A program made the translations under genes and the position numbers. Positions 26,537 through 35,792 of a stretch of DNA of 64,000 nucleotides are shown here, piece by piece. The notes under the pieces were generated by a model. That model saw nothing but the letters and a program-made list of their open reading frames with translations, had not been told where the DNA came from and did no database searches. The first letter of the stretch is position 1. Each line of letters opens with the position of its first letter. The stretch comes from Lacticaseibacillus porcinae (GTDB lineage Bacteria; Bacillota; Bacilli; Lactobacillales; Lactobacillaceae): NCBI RefSeq assembly GCF_003946305.1, contig NZ_RHNS01000003.1, positions 1-64,000 on the forward strand, in the 5' to 3' direction.

Positions 26537-27358
26537 CTACTTCCAAGCTGGAACCGTGGTGCCTTTGTAAACTTTCTTCATTAACTTCGCAGTTTCTTTG
26601 GTTTGATAAGCCTTGACGATTTTTTGATACGTCTTGTTCTTCTTATCTTTAGCGGACTTTGCAGAAATGAAGTTGATGTACGGACTAGACTTGTCGGTGA
26701 TTTTTTCAACGGCGATGGAATCTTTGATCTTCAACTTCGCAGCAGCAGCGATATCGTTGTTAACGACCGCAGCGGCAACATCATTCATTGAACGGGCCGT
26801 TTGCGCAGAATCAAGCGGTTTGATCTGCAAGTCGAGCTTGTTTTCAGTGATATCTGCAGTTGAAGGACTCTTCACACCAGCTTTAAGCTTGATGACTTTT
26901 TCTTGGGCCAACAAGTTCAACGCGCGGCCTTCGTTAGAAGCATCGTTTGGTACGGATACCGTGTCCCCTTTTTTCAAATCATTCAATGATTTGATCTTAG
27001 TGGAATAGGCGCGGATCGGACCGAGGTAAGTGTCGCCGATGGAGACGATCTTGGTGCCATGCTTTTTGTTCCAATCATCCAAGAAGGTGTAGTTTTGGAA
27101 GGCGTTCAAGTCGACGTCGCCATCTTGTAAGGCTTTGTTTGGCGTGTTGTAATCGGTGAATTGCACCAACTTAATGTTGACGCCTTGTTTTTTGAGGCGC
27201 TTTTGAATGTTAGACCAGATCTCCACGTCATTGCTCATGATGCCGACTTTGACGGTTTTGTCAGCAGAACTGGAACTGCTGGAATTGCCGCAAGCGGCTA
27301 ATGCTAAAACTGGTAAGGCCACTGCAACAGTGGCAACGATTTTCTTCCATAACTTCAT
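26537..27358 (-). CDS. metQ: Methionine-binding lipoprotein MetQ, copy 1
   Basis: A 273-residue substrate-binding lipoprotein (NlpA family). The signal peptide is MKLWKKIVATVAVALPVLAL, with lipobox LALAAC (cysteine about residue 23), so it is anchored to the outer face of the membrane. The body has SVPNDASNEGRALNLL (about residues 136-151), a NlpA family signature. It is a close tandem duplicate of the next gene (most residues identical), 160 bp away. Confidence 0.93.
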   Translation of the reverse strand: MKLWKKIVATVAVALPVLALAACGNSSSSSSADKTVKVGIMSNDVEIWSNIQKRLKKQGVNIKLVQFTDYNTPNKALQDGDVDLNAFQNYTFLDDWNKKHGTKIVSIGDTYLGPIRAYSTKIKSLNDLKKGDTVSVPNDASNEGRALNLLAQEKVIKLKAGVKSPSTADITENKLDLQIKPLDSAQTARSMNDVAAAVVNNDIAAAAKLKIKDSIAVEKITDKSSPYINFISAKSAKDKKNKTYQKIVKAYQTKETAKLMKKVYKGTTVPAWK

Positions 27359-27427
27359 AAGCGATAACCTTCTTTTTTAATTGAAAACTTTGATGTCGTC
27401 GAGCTACTTCAAGCAACGCTGATACGT

Positions 27428-27484
27428 CTAGCTACGCCTCAGCAATCGGACCAAAACCCGGTCCAAGCACTGAGGCTAGGCTAC
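27428..27484 (-). other. Long hairpin between the two metQ genes
   Basis: On the minus strand TAGC, CTCAG and GGACC on one side pair with GGTCC, CTGAG and AGCTA on the other. It has no T run. The position between two copies of a binding-protein gene suggests an mRNA stabiliser that alters subunit ratios. Confidence 0.5.
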
Positions 27485-27518
27485 CCGATCAGCTAAATGC
27501 GCTTGAATCCGCTCTGGT

Positions 27519-28340
27519 TTACTTCCAGGCTGGAACTGTAGAACCTTTGTAGTACTTCTTCATTAACTTTTCAGTTTGGCTGGTTTGGTAAGCCTTGACG
27601 ATCTTCTTGTAAGTGGCGTTCTTCTTGTCTTTCTTAGAAGCAGCGGCAATGATGTTAATAAATGGTGCAGAGTTCTTGCCGATCTTTTCAACGGAGATCG
27701 CTTTGCTTGGGGTGAGCTTTGCGGCAGCGGCGATATCGTTGTTGACGATGGCAGCGTCCACATCGTTCATGGAGCGAGCCGTTTGAGCAGCGTCAAGTTC
27801 AGTGATCTTCAAGTTCAACTTGTTTTCGGTGATGTCGCGAGTGGTTGGGTTCGTGACGCCAGCCTTAAGTTTGATCAACCCTTTTTGTTCAAGGAGTTGC
27901 AAGGCACGGCCTTCGTTGGCAGCGTCGTTAGGAACAGAAACCGTGTCGTCTTTTTTCAATTCAGACAAAGACTTGATTTTGTTGGAGTAAGCGCGCATTG
28001 GGCCGAGGTAAGTGTTCCCAACAGAGGTGATGGTATCTTTATGCTTCTTGTTCCAAGCGTCCATGAATTGAACGGTTTGGAAAGAGTTCAATTGGATATC
28101 GCCATCATCCAACGCTTTGTTTGGCGTGTTGTAGTCGGTGAATTCGACTAACTTAATGTTGACGTCTTGTTTCTTAAGGCGCTTTTGAATGTCTTGCCAA
28201 ATTTCTTTATCGTTGGTCATGATCCCCACTTTAACCGTTTTGTCAGCAGAGCTAGAGCTGCTGGAGTTCCCACAAGCCGCTAAAGCAAATACTGGTAATG
28301 CAATTGCCACGCTGGCAACAATTTTCTTCCACAATTTCAT
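27519..28340 (-). CDS. metQ: Methionine-binding lipoprotein MetQ, copy 2
   Basis: A 273-residue lipoprotein, first gene of the operon. Signal peptide MKLWKKIVASVAIALPVFAL and lipobox LALAAC are as in copy 1. It differs from copy 1 in the ligand lobes (for example SFQTVQFMDAWNKKHKDTIT against AFQNYTFLDDWNKKHGTKIV), so it may bind a different methionine form or analogue; that is inference. Confidence 0.93.
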   Translation of the reverse strand: MKLWKKIVASVAIALPVFALAACGNSSSSSSADKTVKVGIMTNDKEIWQDIQKRLKKQDVNIKLVEFTDYNTPNKALDDGDIQLNSFQTVQFMDAWNKKHKDTITSVGNTYLGPMRAYSNKIKSLSELKKDDTVSVPNDAANEGRALQLLEQKGLIKLKAGVTNPTTRDITENKLNLKITELDAAQTARSMNDVDAAIVNNDIAAAAKLTPSKAISVEKIGKNSAPFINIIAAASKKDKKNATYKKIVKAYQTSQTEKLMKKYYKGSTVPAWK

Positions 28341-28386
28341 GTCGTAAATCCCCCTATAAATTAAATGCCTATGTCTTTTGCAACAA

Positions 28387-28640
28387 ACAAAAACCGCTCC
28401 TAACCAAAGTTAGAAGCGGTTTATCCCGCGGTACCATTCTAATTCAACAGCCATGCTGTCCTCACTAACGCGTCAAACAACGCGCGTGCGAGATAATGGT
28501 CGCCACCCATTGCAGCCTTAGGAATTCCCTCGGTGCACCGATCCGTGAGCCATTCTCAAGTGTGCTTGCTACCCCGCTCTCAGCAATCCGGGTTTTCTGT
28601 ACAGCCTTGCACGCTATCTCTCTCACATCGTTCGTTTGTT
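28387..28640 (-). promoter_or_regulatory. T-box riboswitch of the met operon (Met)
   Basis: The minus strand carries T-box AGAATGGTACCGCGG (28440-28426) and a terminator formed by AAACCGCTTCTAAC and GTTAGGAGCGGTTT (28387-28422). Stem I has the GCTGAGA element (about 28588-28582), followed by a candidate specifier ATG (28553-28551, in GAGAATGGC), which reads methionine. That agrees with the downstream methionine importer genes. Confidence 0.9.
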
Positions 28641-28657
28641 GCTTTGAATTGTCTTTG

Positions 28658-28686
28658 ATATTACAAGGTAAATGAGTAAATGTCAA
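28658..28686 (-). promoter_or_regulatory. Promoter of the met operon
   Basis: On the minus strand: -35 TTGACA (28686-28681), 17-bp spacer, -10 TAATAT (28663-28658), just before the T-box. Confidence 0.8.
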
Positions 28687-28761
28687 CACTTGATGAGAAA
28701 AAAATGAGTTTTTGTTGATCAGCCTTCGAAAAAGTTTTGAAAATTCAAGATTTTGCCAACG

Positions 28762-28787
28762 AAAAACGCCCAGCCGCAGCCAGACGT
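28762..28787 (-). terminator. Terminator of rodA
   Basis: On the minus strand GACGTCTGGCTG and CGGCTGGGCGTTTTTC form an imperfect GC-rich stem with T run, just after the rodA stop. Confidence 0.65.
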
Positions 28788-28797
28788 CACAACACGT

Positions 28798-30000
28798 TTA
28801 TTCAAACCCTTCGCTGTCCCCTGAGAACATATAGCTTTGGTGATGGAACCGCATCGACAGTACCATCCCCACACATAACATATCCGCTAGCAAGAATGAT
28901 CCCCCTTGGGAGATGAATGGCAGCGGGATCCCAGTTAATGGCAACAACCCGATGTTCATGCCGATATTTTCAAACACGTGGAATAAGATCATCATGATCA
29001 CGCCAGTGCAGATATAAGCATAGAATTCGTTTTTGGTATCAAAGGTCACGCGGATCATTTGATAGATCAACAACATGTACAACAAGATCACCACCGCACA
29101 GCCGATAAAGCCGAATGCTTCACCGATCGTCGAGAAGATCATATCAGATTCCCGCACTGGAACCGTGACTTTCAAGTTGTTGAAGCCTTTACCCGTCAAT
29201 TGACCAGAACCGATGGCTTTCATCGATTGCCACAATTGATAAGAATCCCCTGACGTCGCGCCACTAGGGTTCATCCATGAGTCGATGCGAGAGAACTGGT
29301 ATGCTTGAAAGCCGACTTTTTCTAACAAATGCCGACCCCAAGTTTGCGTGACCATCACGATCGCGCCGCCGCCGATGACGACAGCACCGCCAGCAATCGG
29401 GCCAATGATCTTCCAGGTGGTGCCAGATACGAGTACTACCCCAGCAAAAATCGCTAAGAACACCAACATCGTCCCAAAGTCATGTTGTAATAACATTAAG
29501 ATGAGCACAGGCAGCGTCCATAAGAACATCGTCCCGATCAACCGCCAATCATTGGCAGTGGAATGTGAATATTGCGTATTGTGTTGGGTGACCACGCGCC
29601 CTAGCATTAAAATATATGCCGGCTTCATCACTTCTGAAGGTTGGAAAGTGATCGGACCGACACTGAACCAACTTTTCGCCCCAGTCGACGCGGCAACGCT
29701 ACGCGAGTATAAAAACAGCACCGCGATCAACAAGAAGATCCCTAAGCCATATAGGATCGGTGCCACGCGCCACAGTTGCTCGGCGTCAAATTGCATCACG
29801 AAAAAGATCCCGACGCCACCGATCACATACCACACCGCTTGCATGATCATCGCATGCGTTGGCGACGAACTTGCTGACGAGTCATGAACGACTGCCATAT
29901 AAATGGCCGCCATCCCGATCAATGCCAGTAACATCACTGATAAAATGATCCCATAATCAATGCGGTTTTCGTTTCTGTTTTCAGTTACTTCTTGTGCCAA
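28798..30000 (-). CDS. rodA: Rod-shape SEDS glycosyltransferase RodA
   Basis: A 400-residue polytopic membrane protein of the SEDS family, which polymerises glycan strands of peptidoglycan along the cell side wall with a class B PBP. About 10 spans. Conserved elements are KSWFSVGPITFQPSEVMKPA (about residues 108-127), QHDFGTMLVF (about 177) and GLLPLTGIPLPFISQGGSF (about 355-373). The start is TTG 30000 after GAAGGAGC. It lies at the end of the rod-shape cluster but behind a terminator and a family A repeat, so it may have its own promoter. Confidence 0.93.
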   Translation of the reverse strand: MAQEVTENRNENRIDYGIILSVMLLALIGMAAIYMAVVHDSSASSSPTHAMIMQAVWYVIGGVGIFFVMQFDAEQLWRVAPILYGLGIFLLIAVLFLYSRSVAASTGAKSWFSVGPITFQPSEVMKPAYILMLGRVVTQHNTQYSHSTANDWRLIGTMFLWTLPVLILMLLQHDFGTMLVFLAIFAGVVLVSGTTWKIIGPIAGGAVVIGGGAIVMVTQTWGRHLLEKVGFQAYQFSRIDSWMNPSGATSGDSYQLWQSMKAIGSGQLTGKGFNNLKVTVPVRESDMIFSTIGEAFGFIGCAVVILLYMLLIYQMIRVTFDTKNEFYAYICTGVIMMILFHVFENIGMNIGLLPLTGIPLPFISQGGSFLLADMLCVGMVLSMRFHHQSYMFSGDSEGFE

Positions 30001-30426
30001 GAGTTCAGCTCCTTCATCATGTTTCTTGTTTGCAAGGTGGCATTGAGACTTTCGGTCGTCAGTCCAAATCCTTCAGTCAACTGGCCGCCTTGCTTCCCCA
30101 CGTCGCACACCAGTTATCATCATAAACACGCGATTGGGGAGTCGTGGTCGCGGCTGAGGAAATCATCTGTCAGCGTAAAGCGACTGGCGGAAGGTGCGGC
30201 TGAAATCATCGAACGTGGCAGAACAATCAGTTGAGACAGTGAACTTCTGACTCAGCTGATTGTTCAGGTAAAATCAAAGACGCAGTTTTGGGCTTTGATT
30301 TTAGGCGAAAGAGCATCGGCGTTTTGTGCCGATTTCTGCAGCCGGCCGGCCACGAGAGATGATTTCAGTCGCACCGTGGCGCCGATCGTCCACAACTTCG
30401 AGATTTTCTTGCCACCCCTATTACAA
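30001..30426. other. Intergenic region with repeat A2
   Basis: About 475 bases lie between DUF2969 and rodA. The part nearest rodA has no clear consensus promoter. The rest is a family A element on the minus strand. Confidence 0.6.
30135..30414 (-). repeat. Family A folded repeat, copy A2 (inverted)
   Basis: On the minus strand it begins GGCAAGAAAATCTCGAAGTT, holds CTGCAGAAATCGGCA (30345-30331) and CGCCGATG, and has a central hairpin TAAAATCAAAG / CTTTGATTTTA where A1 and A3 have other but still pairing sequences. It then ends with the arm containing AAATCATC and GACCACGACTCC. It is more diverged than A1 and A3 but has the same order of parts. Confidence 0.75.
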
Positions 30427-30460
30427 CAAAAACCACGCCAAAAAGCTATCCTGGCGTGGC
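30427..30460 (-). terminator. Terminator after DUF2969
   Basis: On the minus strand CCACGCCA (30459-30452 side) pairs with TGGCGTGG, followed by TTTTTGTTG. Confidence 0.75.
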
Positions 30461-30475
30461 AATCGTAAGCTTGTC

Positions 30476-30697
30476 TTAACTGTGGTGGAGGTGAAATTCG
30501 CTGATCAAGAAGTTGACCGCGTCGTCCATCGACTTGAAGTGGTTCGCCCGACTTTCACCGGCTAAATACGCGTTGAAACGTCCTTCGACAGTTTCGACAT
30601 AGCCGATTTCATTTTTGTTGACCGTCAAGACGGATACCGTGTGCCCGTTACGCGTCACATCTTCTTGAACGACTTGAATCTTTTGTTCCTTAGCCAT
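30476..30697 (-). CDS. DUF2969 family protein
   Basis: A 73-residue soluble protein ([18 protein letters not shown] at the start, [17 protein letters not shown] at the end) of a small Lactobacillales family that usually sits beside rodA. Function unknown; the location suggests a link to cell-wall elongation. It overlaps yidD by 8 bases. Confidence 0.88.
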   Translation of the reverse strand: MAKEQKIQVVQEDVTRNGHTVSVLTVNKNEIGYVETVEGRFNAYLAGESRANHFKSMDDAVNFLISEFHLHHS

Positions 30698-30989
30698 TAT
30701 TGCCTCCGTGGTAATGTTCCCAATTCATGGTTTCATCAATATTTTTATCTGGGTCAGGGTTGCGGCGCAAAGTGAAGTAATCCGGCACCGGATCCACGCC
30801 ACCTTTAGCAAAAGGATTGCACCGCAAGATCCGCGCGATCCCCATTAAGCTACCTTTGACCGCGCCATGTTTAACTAATGCCTGATAGGTATAAGTCGAA
30901 CAGGTCGGATAATAGCGGCAGCTCGGCGGCAGTAGTGGTGAGATCGCCGCTTTATAAAAACTCACCAGCGCCATTAAAATGTATTTCAT
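30690..30989 (-). CDS. yidD: Membrane protein insertion efficiency factor YidD
   Basis: A 99-residue protein of the YidD family, which helps YidC insert membrane proteins. The signature [20 protein letters not shown] (about residues 24-43) and [17 protein letters not shown] (about 53-69) is complete. An N-terminal amphipathic helix binds the membrane. Its start overlaps the stop of epuA (TAATG). Confidence 0.96.
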   Translation of the reverse strand: MKYILMALVSFYKAAISPLLPPSCRYYPTCSTYTYQALVKHGAVKGSLMGIARILRCNPFAKGGVDPVPDYFTLRRNPDPDKNIDETMNWEHYHGGNNG

Positions 30990-31159
30990 TATTTCAAGAA
31001 ATCAGTGATATGCAACCAAGTGCTTGGCATAAACACTGCCCAAGGATCGCCGCCACCGATGGCAAATCCCACCATGGCGCCAATGATCAAGGCGATAATG
31101 GCAATTAAAACGCCCCAAGCAATTTTTCTCAAAATGCGATTGGCATAATGTGCGCTCAT
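30989..31159 (-). CDS. epuA: EpuA-like small membrane protein
   Basis: A 56-residue single-span protein. After a basic N-terminus it has [20 protein letters not shown], then [20 protein letters not shown]. This matches the EpuA family, often annotated in error as an RNA polymerase beta subunit. ATG 31159 follows GGAGG. It is co-transcribed with mbl and yidD; a role in surface growth is inferred from position. Confidence 0.85.
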   Translation of the reverse strand: MSAHYANRILRKIAWGVLIAIIALIIGAMVGFAIGGGDPWAVFMPSTWLHITDFLK

Positions 31160-31189
31160 TGGCGACCCTCCTTTGATCACAAAATAATC

Positions 31190-32179
31190 TTAATACTGCT
31201 TATGGTGAGCGATATTGTCTAACAACACGCCAGTCCCTAAAGCAACGGCGTCTAATGGATCATCAGCTAACAACACTGGCACTTTGAGTTCTTGAGCGAA
31301 TAACTTGGAGATGCCTTTCAACAAGGCACCACCACCAGTTAACATCACGCCGCGGTCAATGATATCAGCAGACAATTCTGGTGGGGTTTGTTCCAAGACG
31401 TCTTTAGCAGCGGCAACGATTTGCATCATCGTGTCATGCAAGGCTTCAGACACTTCAGCACTGGTGACGATCACTTCGCGAGGCAAGCCAGTGGCAATGT
31501 CGCGGCCGCGCACTTCGATTGTTTCTTCAGGATCAGCTTCGTAAACGGCACCGATTTGAATTTTGATTTGTTCGGCAGTGTGTTCACCGATCAACAGCTT
31601 GTGTTTGTTTTTGACATAAGCGGCGATGGCGGCGTCCATTTTGTCCCCTGCTAAACGCAGAGAACGGCTCGTGACGATTTCGCCCATGGATAACACGGCG
31701 ACATCAGAGGTGCCACCACCCATGTCGATGACCATGTTGCCTTGCGGTTGGAAAATATCGAGGCCGGCGCCGACAGCGGCCACTTTTGGTTCAAATTCCA
31801 AGTAGACGCGATGGCCACCGGACTTTTCAGCGGCTTGAATAATCGCCTTTTGTTCGATCGACGTCACATTGGTTGGCGCGCAGATCAAAATGTTTGGCTT
31901 AGACATAAAGCCTTTAACATTCAACTTGTTGATGAAATATTCCAACATCGCTTCAGTAATATCAAAGTCTGCGATCACGCCGTCTTTTAACGGACGAATC
32001 GATTTGATGTTACCAGGGGTACGGCCCACCATTTTATAAGCTTCGGTCCCAACTGCTAAAACCTTGCCAGATTTGGTGTCGATTGCCACGACAGATGGTT
32101 CGTTCAACACGATCCCTTTGCCTTTTACATTGATGAGAACGTTCGCCGTCCCCAAATCGATGCCGATGTCTTTTGCCAT
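31190..32179 (-). CDS. mbl: Rod-shape actin homologue MreB/Mbl
   Basis: A 329-residue bacterial actin that guides the elongation machinery along the inner membrane. The N-terminus (AKDIGIDLGTANVLINVKG) is closer to Bacillus Mbl than to MreB. ATP-site motifs are DLGTAN, MVIDMGGGTSDVAVL (about residues 152-166) and GVMLTGGGALLKGI. ATG 32179 follows AAGGAGAGAAATA. Confidence 0.95.
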   Translation of the reverse strand: MAKDIGIDLGTANVLINVKGKGIVLNEPSVVAIDTKSGKVLAVGTEAYKMVGRTPGNIKSIRPLKDGVIADFDITEAMLEYFINKLNVKGFMSKPNILICAPTNVTSIEQKAIIQAAEKSGGHRVYLEFEPKVAAVGAGLDIFQPQGNMVIDMGGGTSDVAVLSMGEIVTSRSLRLAGDKMDAAIAAYVKNKHKLLIGEHTAEQIKIQIGAVYEADPEETIEVRGRDIATGLPREVIVTSAEVSEALHDTMMQIVAAAKDVLEQTPPELSADIIDRGVMLTGGGALLKGISKLFAQELKVPVLLADDPLDAVALGTGVLLDNIAHHKQY

Positions 32180-32303
32180 TATTTCTCTCCTTGATCCACT
32201 TTTAAGCCCACGCAGGCCATTATCTTCAACTTATCAATTTTACCATAGCACAAAGCTTGCCTCAACTAAGATTTCCTTAACCGCGAGGGTGCCGTACCGC
32301 TGC

Positions 32304-32540
32304 CTACTTCAACAAGTAAGGCAAGTTCGCCGACGCCGACAAGACGGATAAGAAAAATTGTGACACATTATAGCCGATGGCAATAGCGATGAACAACAAT
32401 AATAAGCGACTCGCGCCCACATGATTGGGCCGCAAAAACTTATCAAACCGCACTGCCGACAACAAGCGGAAGCTGATGGCGATAAACAGCACATGTGACA
32501 CGATGGTTAAAAATCCGGATAATCCCATTGATTGATACAT
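32304..32540 (-). CDS. DUF1146 (YwzB-like) membrane protein
   Basis: A 78-residue protein with two membrane spans (residues 10-30, and LLLLFIAIAIGYNVSQFFL about 46-64) of the DUF1146 family, typically found after atpC. ATG 32540 follows GGAGGGCGATC. In many lactobacilli murA separates this gene from mreB/mbl; here the gap to mbl is only 124 bp and murA is absent. Confidence 0.9.
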   Translation of the reverse strand: MYQSMGLSGFLTIVSHVLFIAISFRLLSAVRFDKFLRPNHVGASRLLLLFIAIAIGYNVSQFFLSVLSASANLPYLLK

Positions 32541-32564
32541 GATCGCCCTCCATTTTCTGAAACT

Positions 32565-32573
32565 AGTATAGCA
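32565..32573 (-). promoter_or_regulatory. Extended -10 promoter of the DUF1146-mbl operon
   Basis: On the minus strand TGCTATACT, 25 bp before the start codon and just after a hairpin. Confidence 0.6.
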
Positions 32574-32574
32574 A

Positions 32575-32602
32575 AACAGCCGCGACTTTGCGCGGCTGTT
32601 GG
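32575..32602 (-). terminator. Terminator-like hairpin upstream of DUF1146
   Basis: On the minus strand AACAGCCGCG and CGCGGCTGTT form a perfect 10-bp stem followed by TTGC. The T run is weak. Confidence 0.5.
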
Positions 32603-32603
32603 C

Positions 32604-33010
32604 GAAAATGCTGAAGAAAATTAAACCTCTGACTTAGCATAGGTGTGATCGAGGACTTTATCGTTGCCCCAGGTGAATAATCTGCGAATTCAAAAACCGC
32701 GGGTCAAAGTTTAACCTGGCTTGAAATGGAAAAGCGATAACAACTCAATCAGACTAAGCGTCCATCTTCAAACAAAAGTAAGCATCCAAAACCATCAACC
32801 CAAGCCAAGATAAAAAGATTTTCTGTCATTAACCACTGAATCTTGCATCTTCGTTATCGATCATGCCATAACCTGTTTTCAGGATTCAATTGTAAAAATG
32901 TTATTTACAAGGCACATTTTTTGCTGTAGTTTTTGATTTTTTGTGAGGTTTTTTCACCAAAATCAGACAGCATCAACAAAATCTGGTACCCAGCCAAAAT
33001 CATTTCACGA
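32604..33010. other. AT-rich spacer without recognised genes
   Basis: About 400 bases between the DUF1146 promoter and ncRNA C1. I see no ORF with a ribosome binding site. A 26-codon minus-strand ORF at 32749-32829 has none. Confidence 0.5.
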
Positions 33011-33011
33011 C

Positions 33012-33400
33012 ACAACAAATCCACGAAATCAGGGCTAATTTCGTGGACTTCAATATACGATTACGTTCATATCGCTATTAAGTATCAGGTGGGTGTCTGC
33101 GTAGCCTTGGCTTATTGTACCTTAGCCGCTTTGATCGCTAATAGGCTCTGCATTGCCGTTCGCCTACAGGCTTCACCTGCTTCTCATGTCACCATGAGGC
33201 AGTACTTCCGCGTATACCTTGTTTGCGTCCACCAAACGAGACACTTCAGTACCGGCACTCTGGTATGGAAGAGCCAGCCATTAGAGTCACCTCACCTGAC
33301 TGCGGATCGCTCTTCCTCGGTTTGCGAGGCACTTCCCCTCGTTGCGAAGTAATACTGACGACGTAGCCTTAGCCGCCCCTTCCTCCTCGATACCGCTTAC
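33012..33400 (-). ncRNA. Candidate structured RNA, family C copy C1
   Basis: About 385 nt on the minus strand, homologous to 62655-63005. Shared parts in order: ACGAGGGGAAGTGCCTCG (33332-33315, self-pairing), then CCGAGG and GATCCGCA; a hairpin CTCATG-GTGA-CATGAG (33198-33183) with GNRA loop, followed by GAAGC; and an end hairpin TCCACGAAAT / ATTTCGTGGA (33047-33020). An extended -10 TGTTATTCT lies at 33409-33401. No protein is encoded. It matches no RNA class I know. Confidence 0.6.
33020..33050 (-). terminator. End hairpin of C1
   Basis: TCCACGAAAT (33020-33029) and ATTTCGTGGA (33038-33047). On the minus strand it is followed by TTTG. The same stem closes C2. The T run is short, so termination may be incomplete. 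Confidence 0.55.
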
Positions 33401-33599
33401 AGAATAACACCGAAAAAAACAGAATTCCAGCATTAAATTGTAAATGTTTTGTATCTTGATAGTTAGTTTTCATTCTAAATAATAGTATTTGGCTCTGAGT
33501 TTTGTTATATTGGTCTACACAATAAAACTGATTGACAATACATCGTGAATGATTTTCGATTGTTTGTTTTATCTTTCGTATTTTAGCCGTGATATGAAC

Positions 33600-33794
33600 G
33601 GAAGTGATCGGGCCTTGGGACGGAAGCTGACCGCCGCGACGTGGTGAGATTCTGGTAAGCGACAAGTCGCTTACCAGAACCCGCAGGGGAAGATCCGGCT
33701 GGTGGTGAGCGTAGCGAGACATCCAGGCTAGCTTCCCCGAGGACCCTCTCCACGTCGCGGCGGCCAGCTGGAGTCCCAAGGCCCGATCACTTCC
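33600..33794 (-). repeat. Family B folded repeat, copy B1
   Basis: A near-perfect long palindrome. The outer arms GGAAGTGATCGGGCCTTGGG (33600-33619) and its complement (33775-33794) pair fully, followed by CCGCCGCGACGTGG / CCACGTCGCGGCGG. Inside are two hairpins, one of them TTCTGGTAAGCGAC / GTCGCTTACCAGAA (33650-33680). It is flanked by atpC and C1. The same plan is seen at 41116-41318. Confidence 0.85.
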
Positions 33795-33801
33795 ACTACA
33801 T

Positions 33802-33837
33802 AAAAAAATGACCAAGTCGTATGACTTGATCATTTTG
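33802..33837 (-). terminator. Terminator of the atp operon
   Basis: On the minus strand AAATGATCAAGTC and GACTTGGTCATTTTTTT form a stem with T run directly after the atpC stop. Confidence 0.88.
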
Positions 33838-33841
33838 GAAG

Positions 33842-34273
33842 TTACTTACCAGTTTTAACGTGGATCCGGTTGATGGCACGTTGCAAAGCGACTTGGGCGC
33901 GTTGCAATTCGTCAGTATCAGCCTTAGATTTCGCGTCATCGATACGACGTTGGGCCCGAGCACGAGCGGCTTCAGCACGCGTCAAATCAATATCGCGTTC
34001 ACGTTCAGCAGAATCAGCGACGATGGAAGCGACGTTGCCGCTCATTTCCATGAAACCGCCGTTCACCGCGATGGCATCTTCATGACCTGGGTTATCCGTC
34101 CGCTTAACGCGAATTTCACCGATCACAAGAGGTGCAACGACTGGTTCGTGGTTGGCCATGATCCCCATTTCACCGGCGATGGTTTTCACCACCACCATGT
34201 CAGCATGGTGATCATAAACTAAACCGTTTGGGGTGACAATGTTCACCGTTAACACATTCGAAAGTTCAGCCAT
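33842..34273 (-). CDS. atpC: F1Fo ATP synthase epsilon subunit
   Basis: A 143-residue F1 stalk subunit that couples and inhibits rotation. N-terminal beta-sandwich (LTVNIVTPNGLVYDHHADMV) and C-terminal helical hairpin (DLTRAEAARARAQRRIDDAK) are both present. ATG 34273 follows AGGAGG. It is the last gene of atpBEFHAGDC. Confidence 0.96.
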   Translation of the reverse strand: MAELSNVLTVNIVTPNGLVYDHHADMVVVKTIAGEMGIMANHEPVVAPLVIGEIRVKRTDNPGHEDAIAVNGGFMEMSGNVASIVADSAERERDIDLTRAEAARARAQRRIDDAKSKADTDELQRAQVALQRAINRIHVKTGK

Positions 34274-34286
34274 AATGCCTTACCTC

Positions 34287-35738
<1,452 letters not shown>

Positions 35739-35792
35739 TCAAATCGTCCTCCCTGTTGTAGATTCAAGCATAATGCTTGTTGAGTTTCATGA

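Noticed and set aside
28465-28689. 74-codon ORF on the minus strand
   Set aside because: It lies entirely inside the Met T-box leader.
32749-32829. 26-codon minus-strand ORF
   Set aside because: Plausible length but no ribosome binding site and no terminator or promoter.
32933-33352. 139-codon plus-strand ORF over C1
   Set aside because: No ribosome binding site, odd composition, and it crosses the paired structures of C1 on the opposite strand.
33012-33400. C1/C2 as an M-box, RNase P RNA or tmRNA
   Set aside because: The diagnostic motifs of those classes were looked for and not found; two paralogous copies also argue against RNase P RNA and tmRNA.
33369-33833. 154-codon minus-strand ORF over B1
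   Set aside because: It follows the B palindrome; both arms would have to be translated as unrelated peptides, and no ribosome binding site is present.
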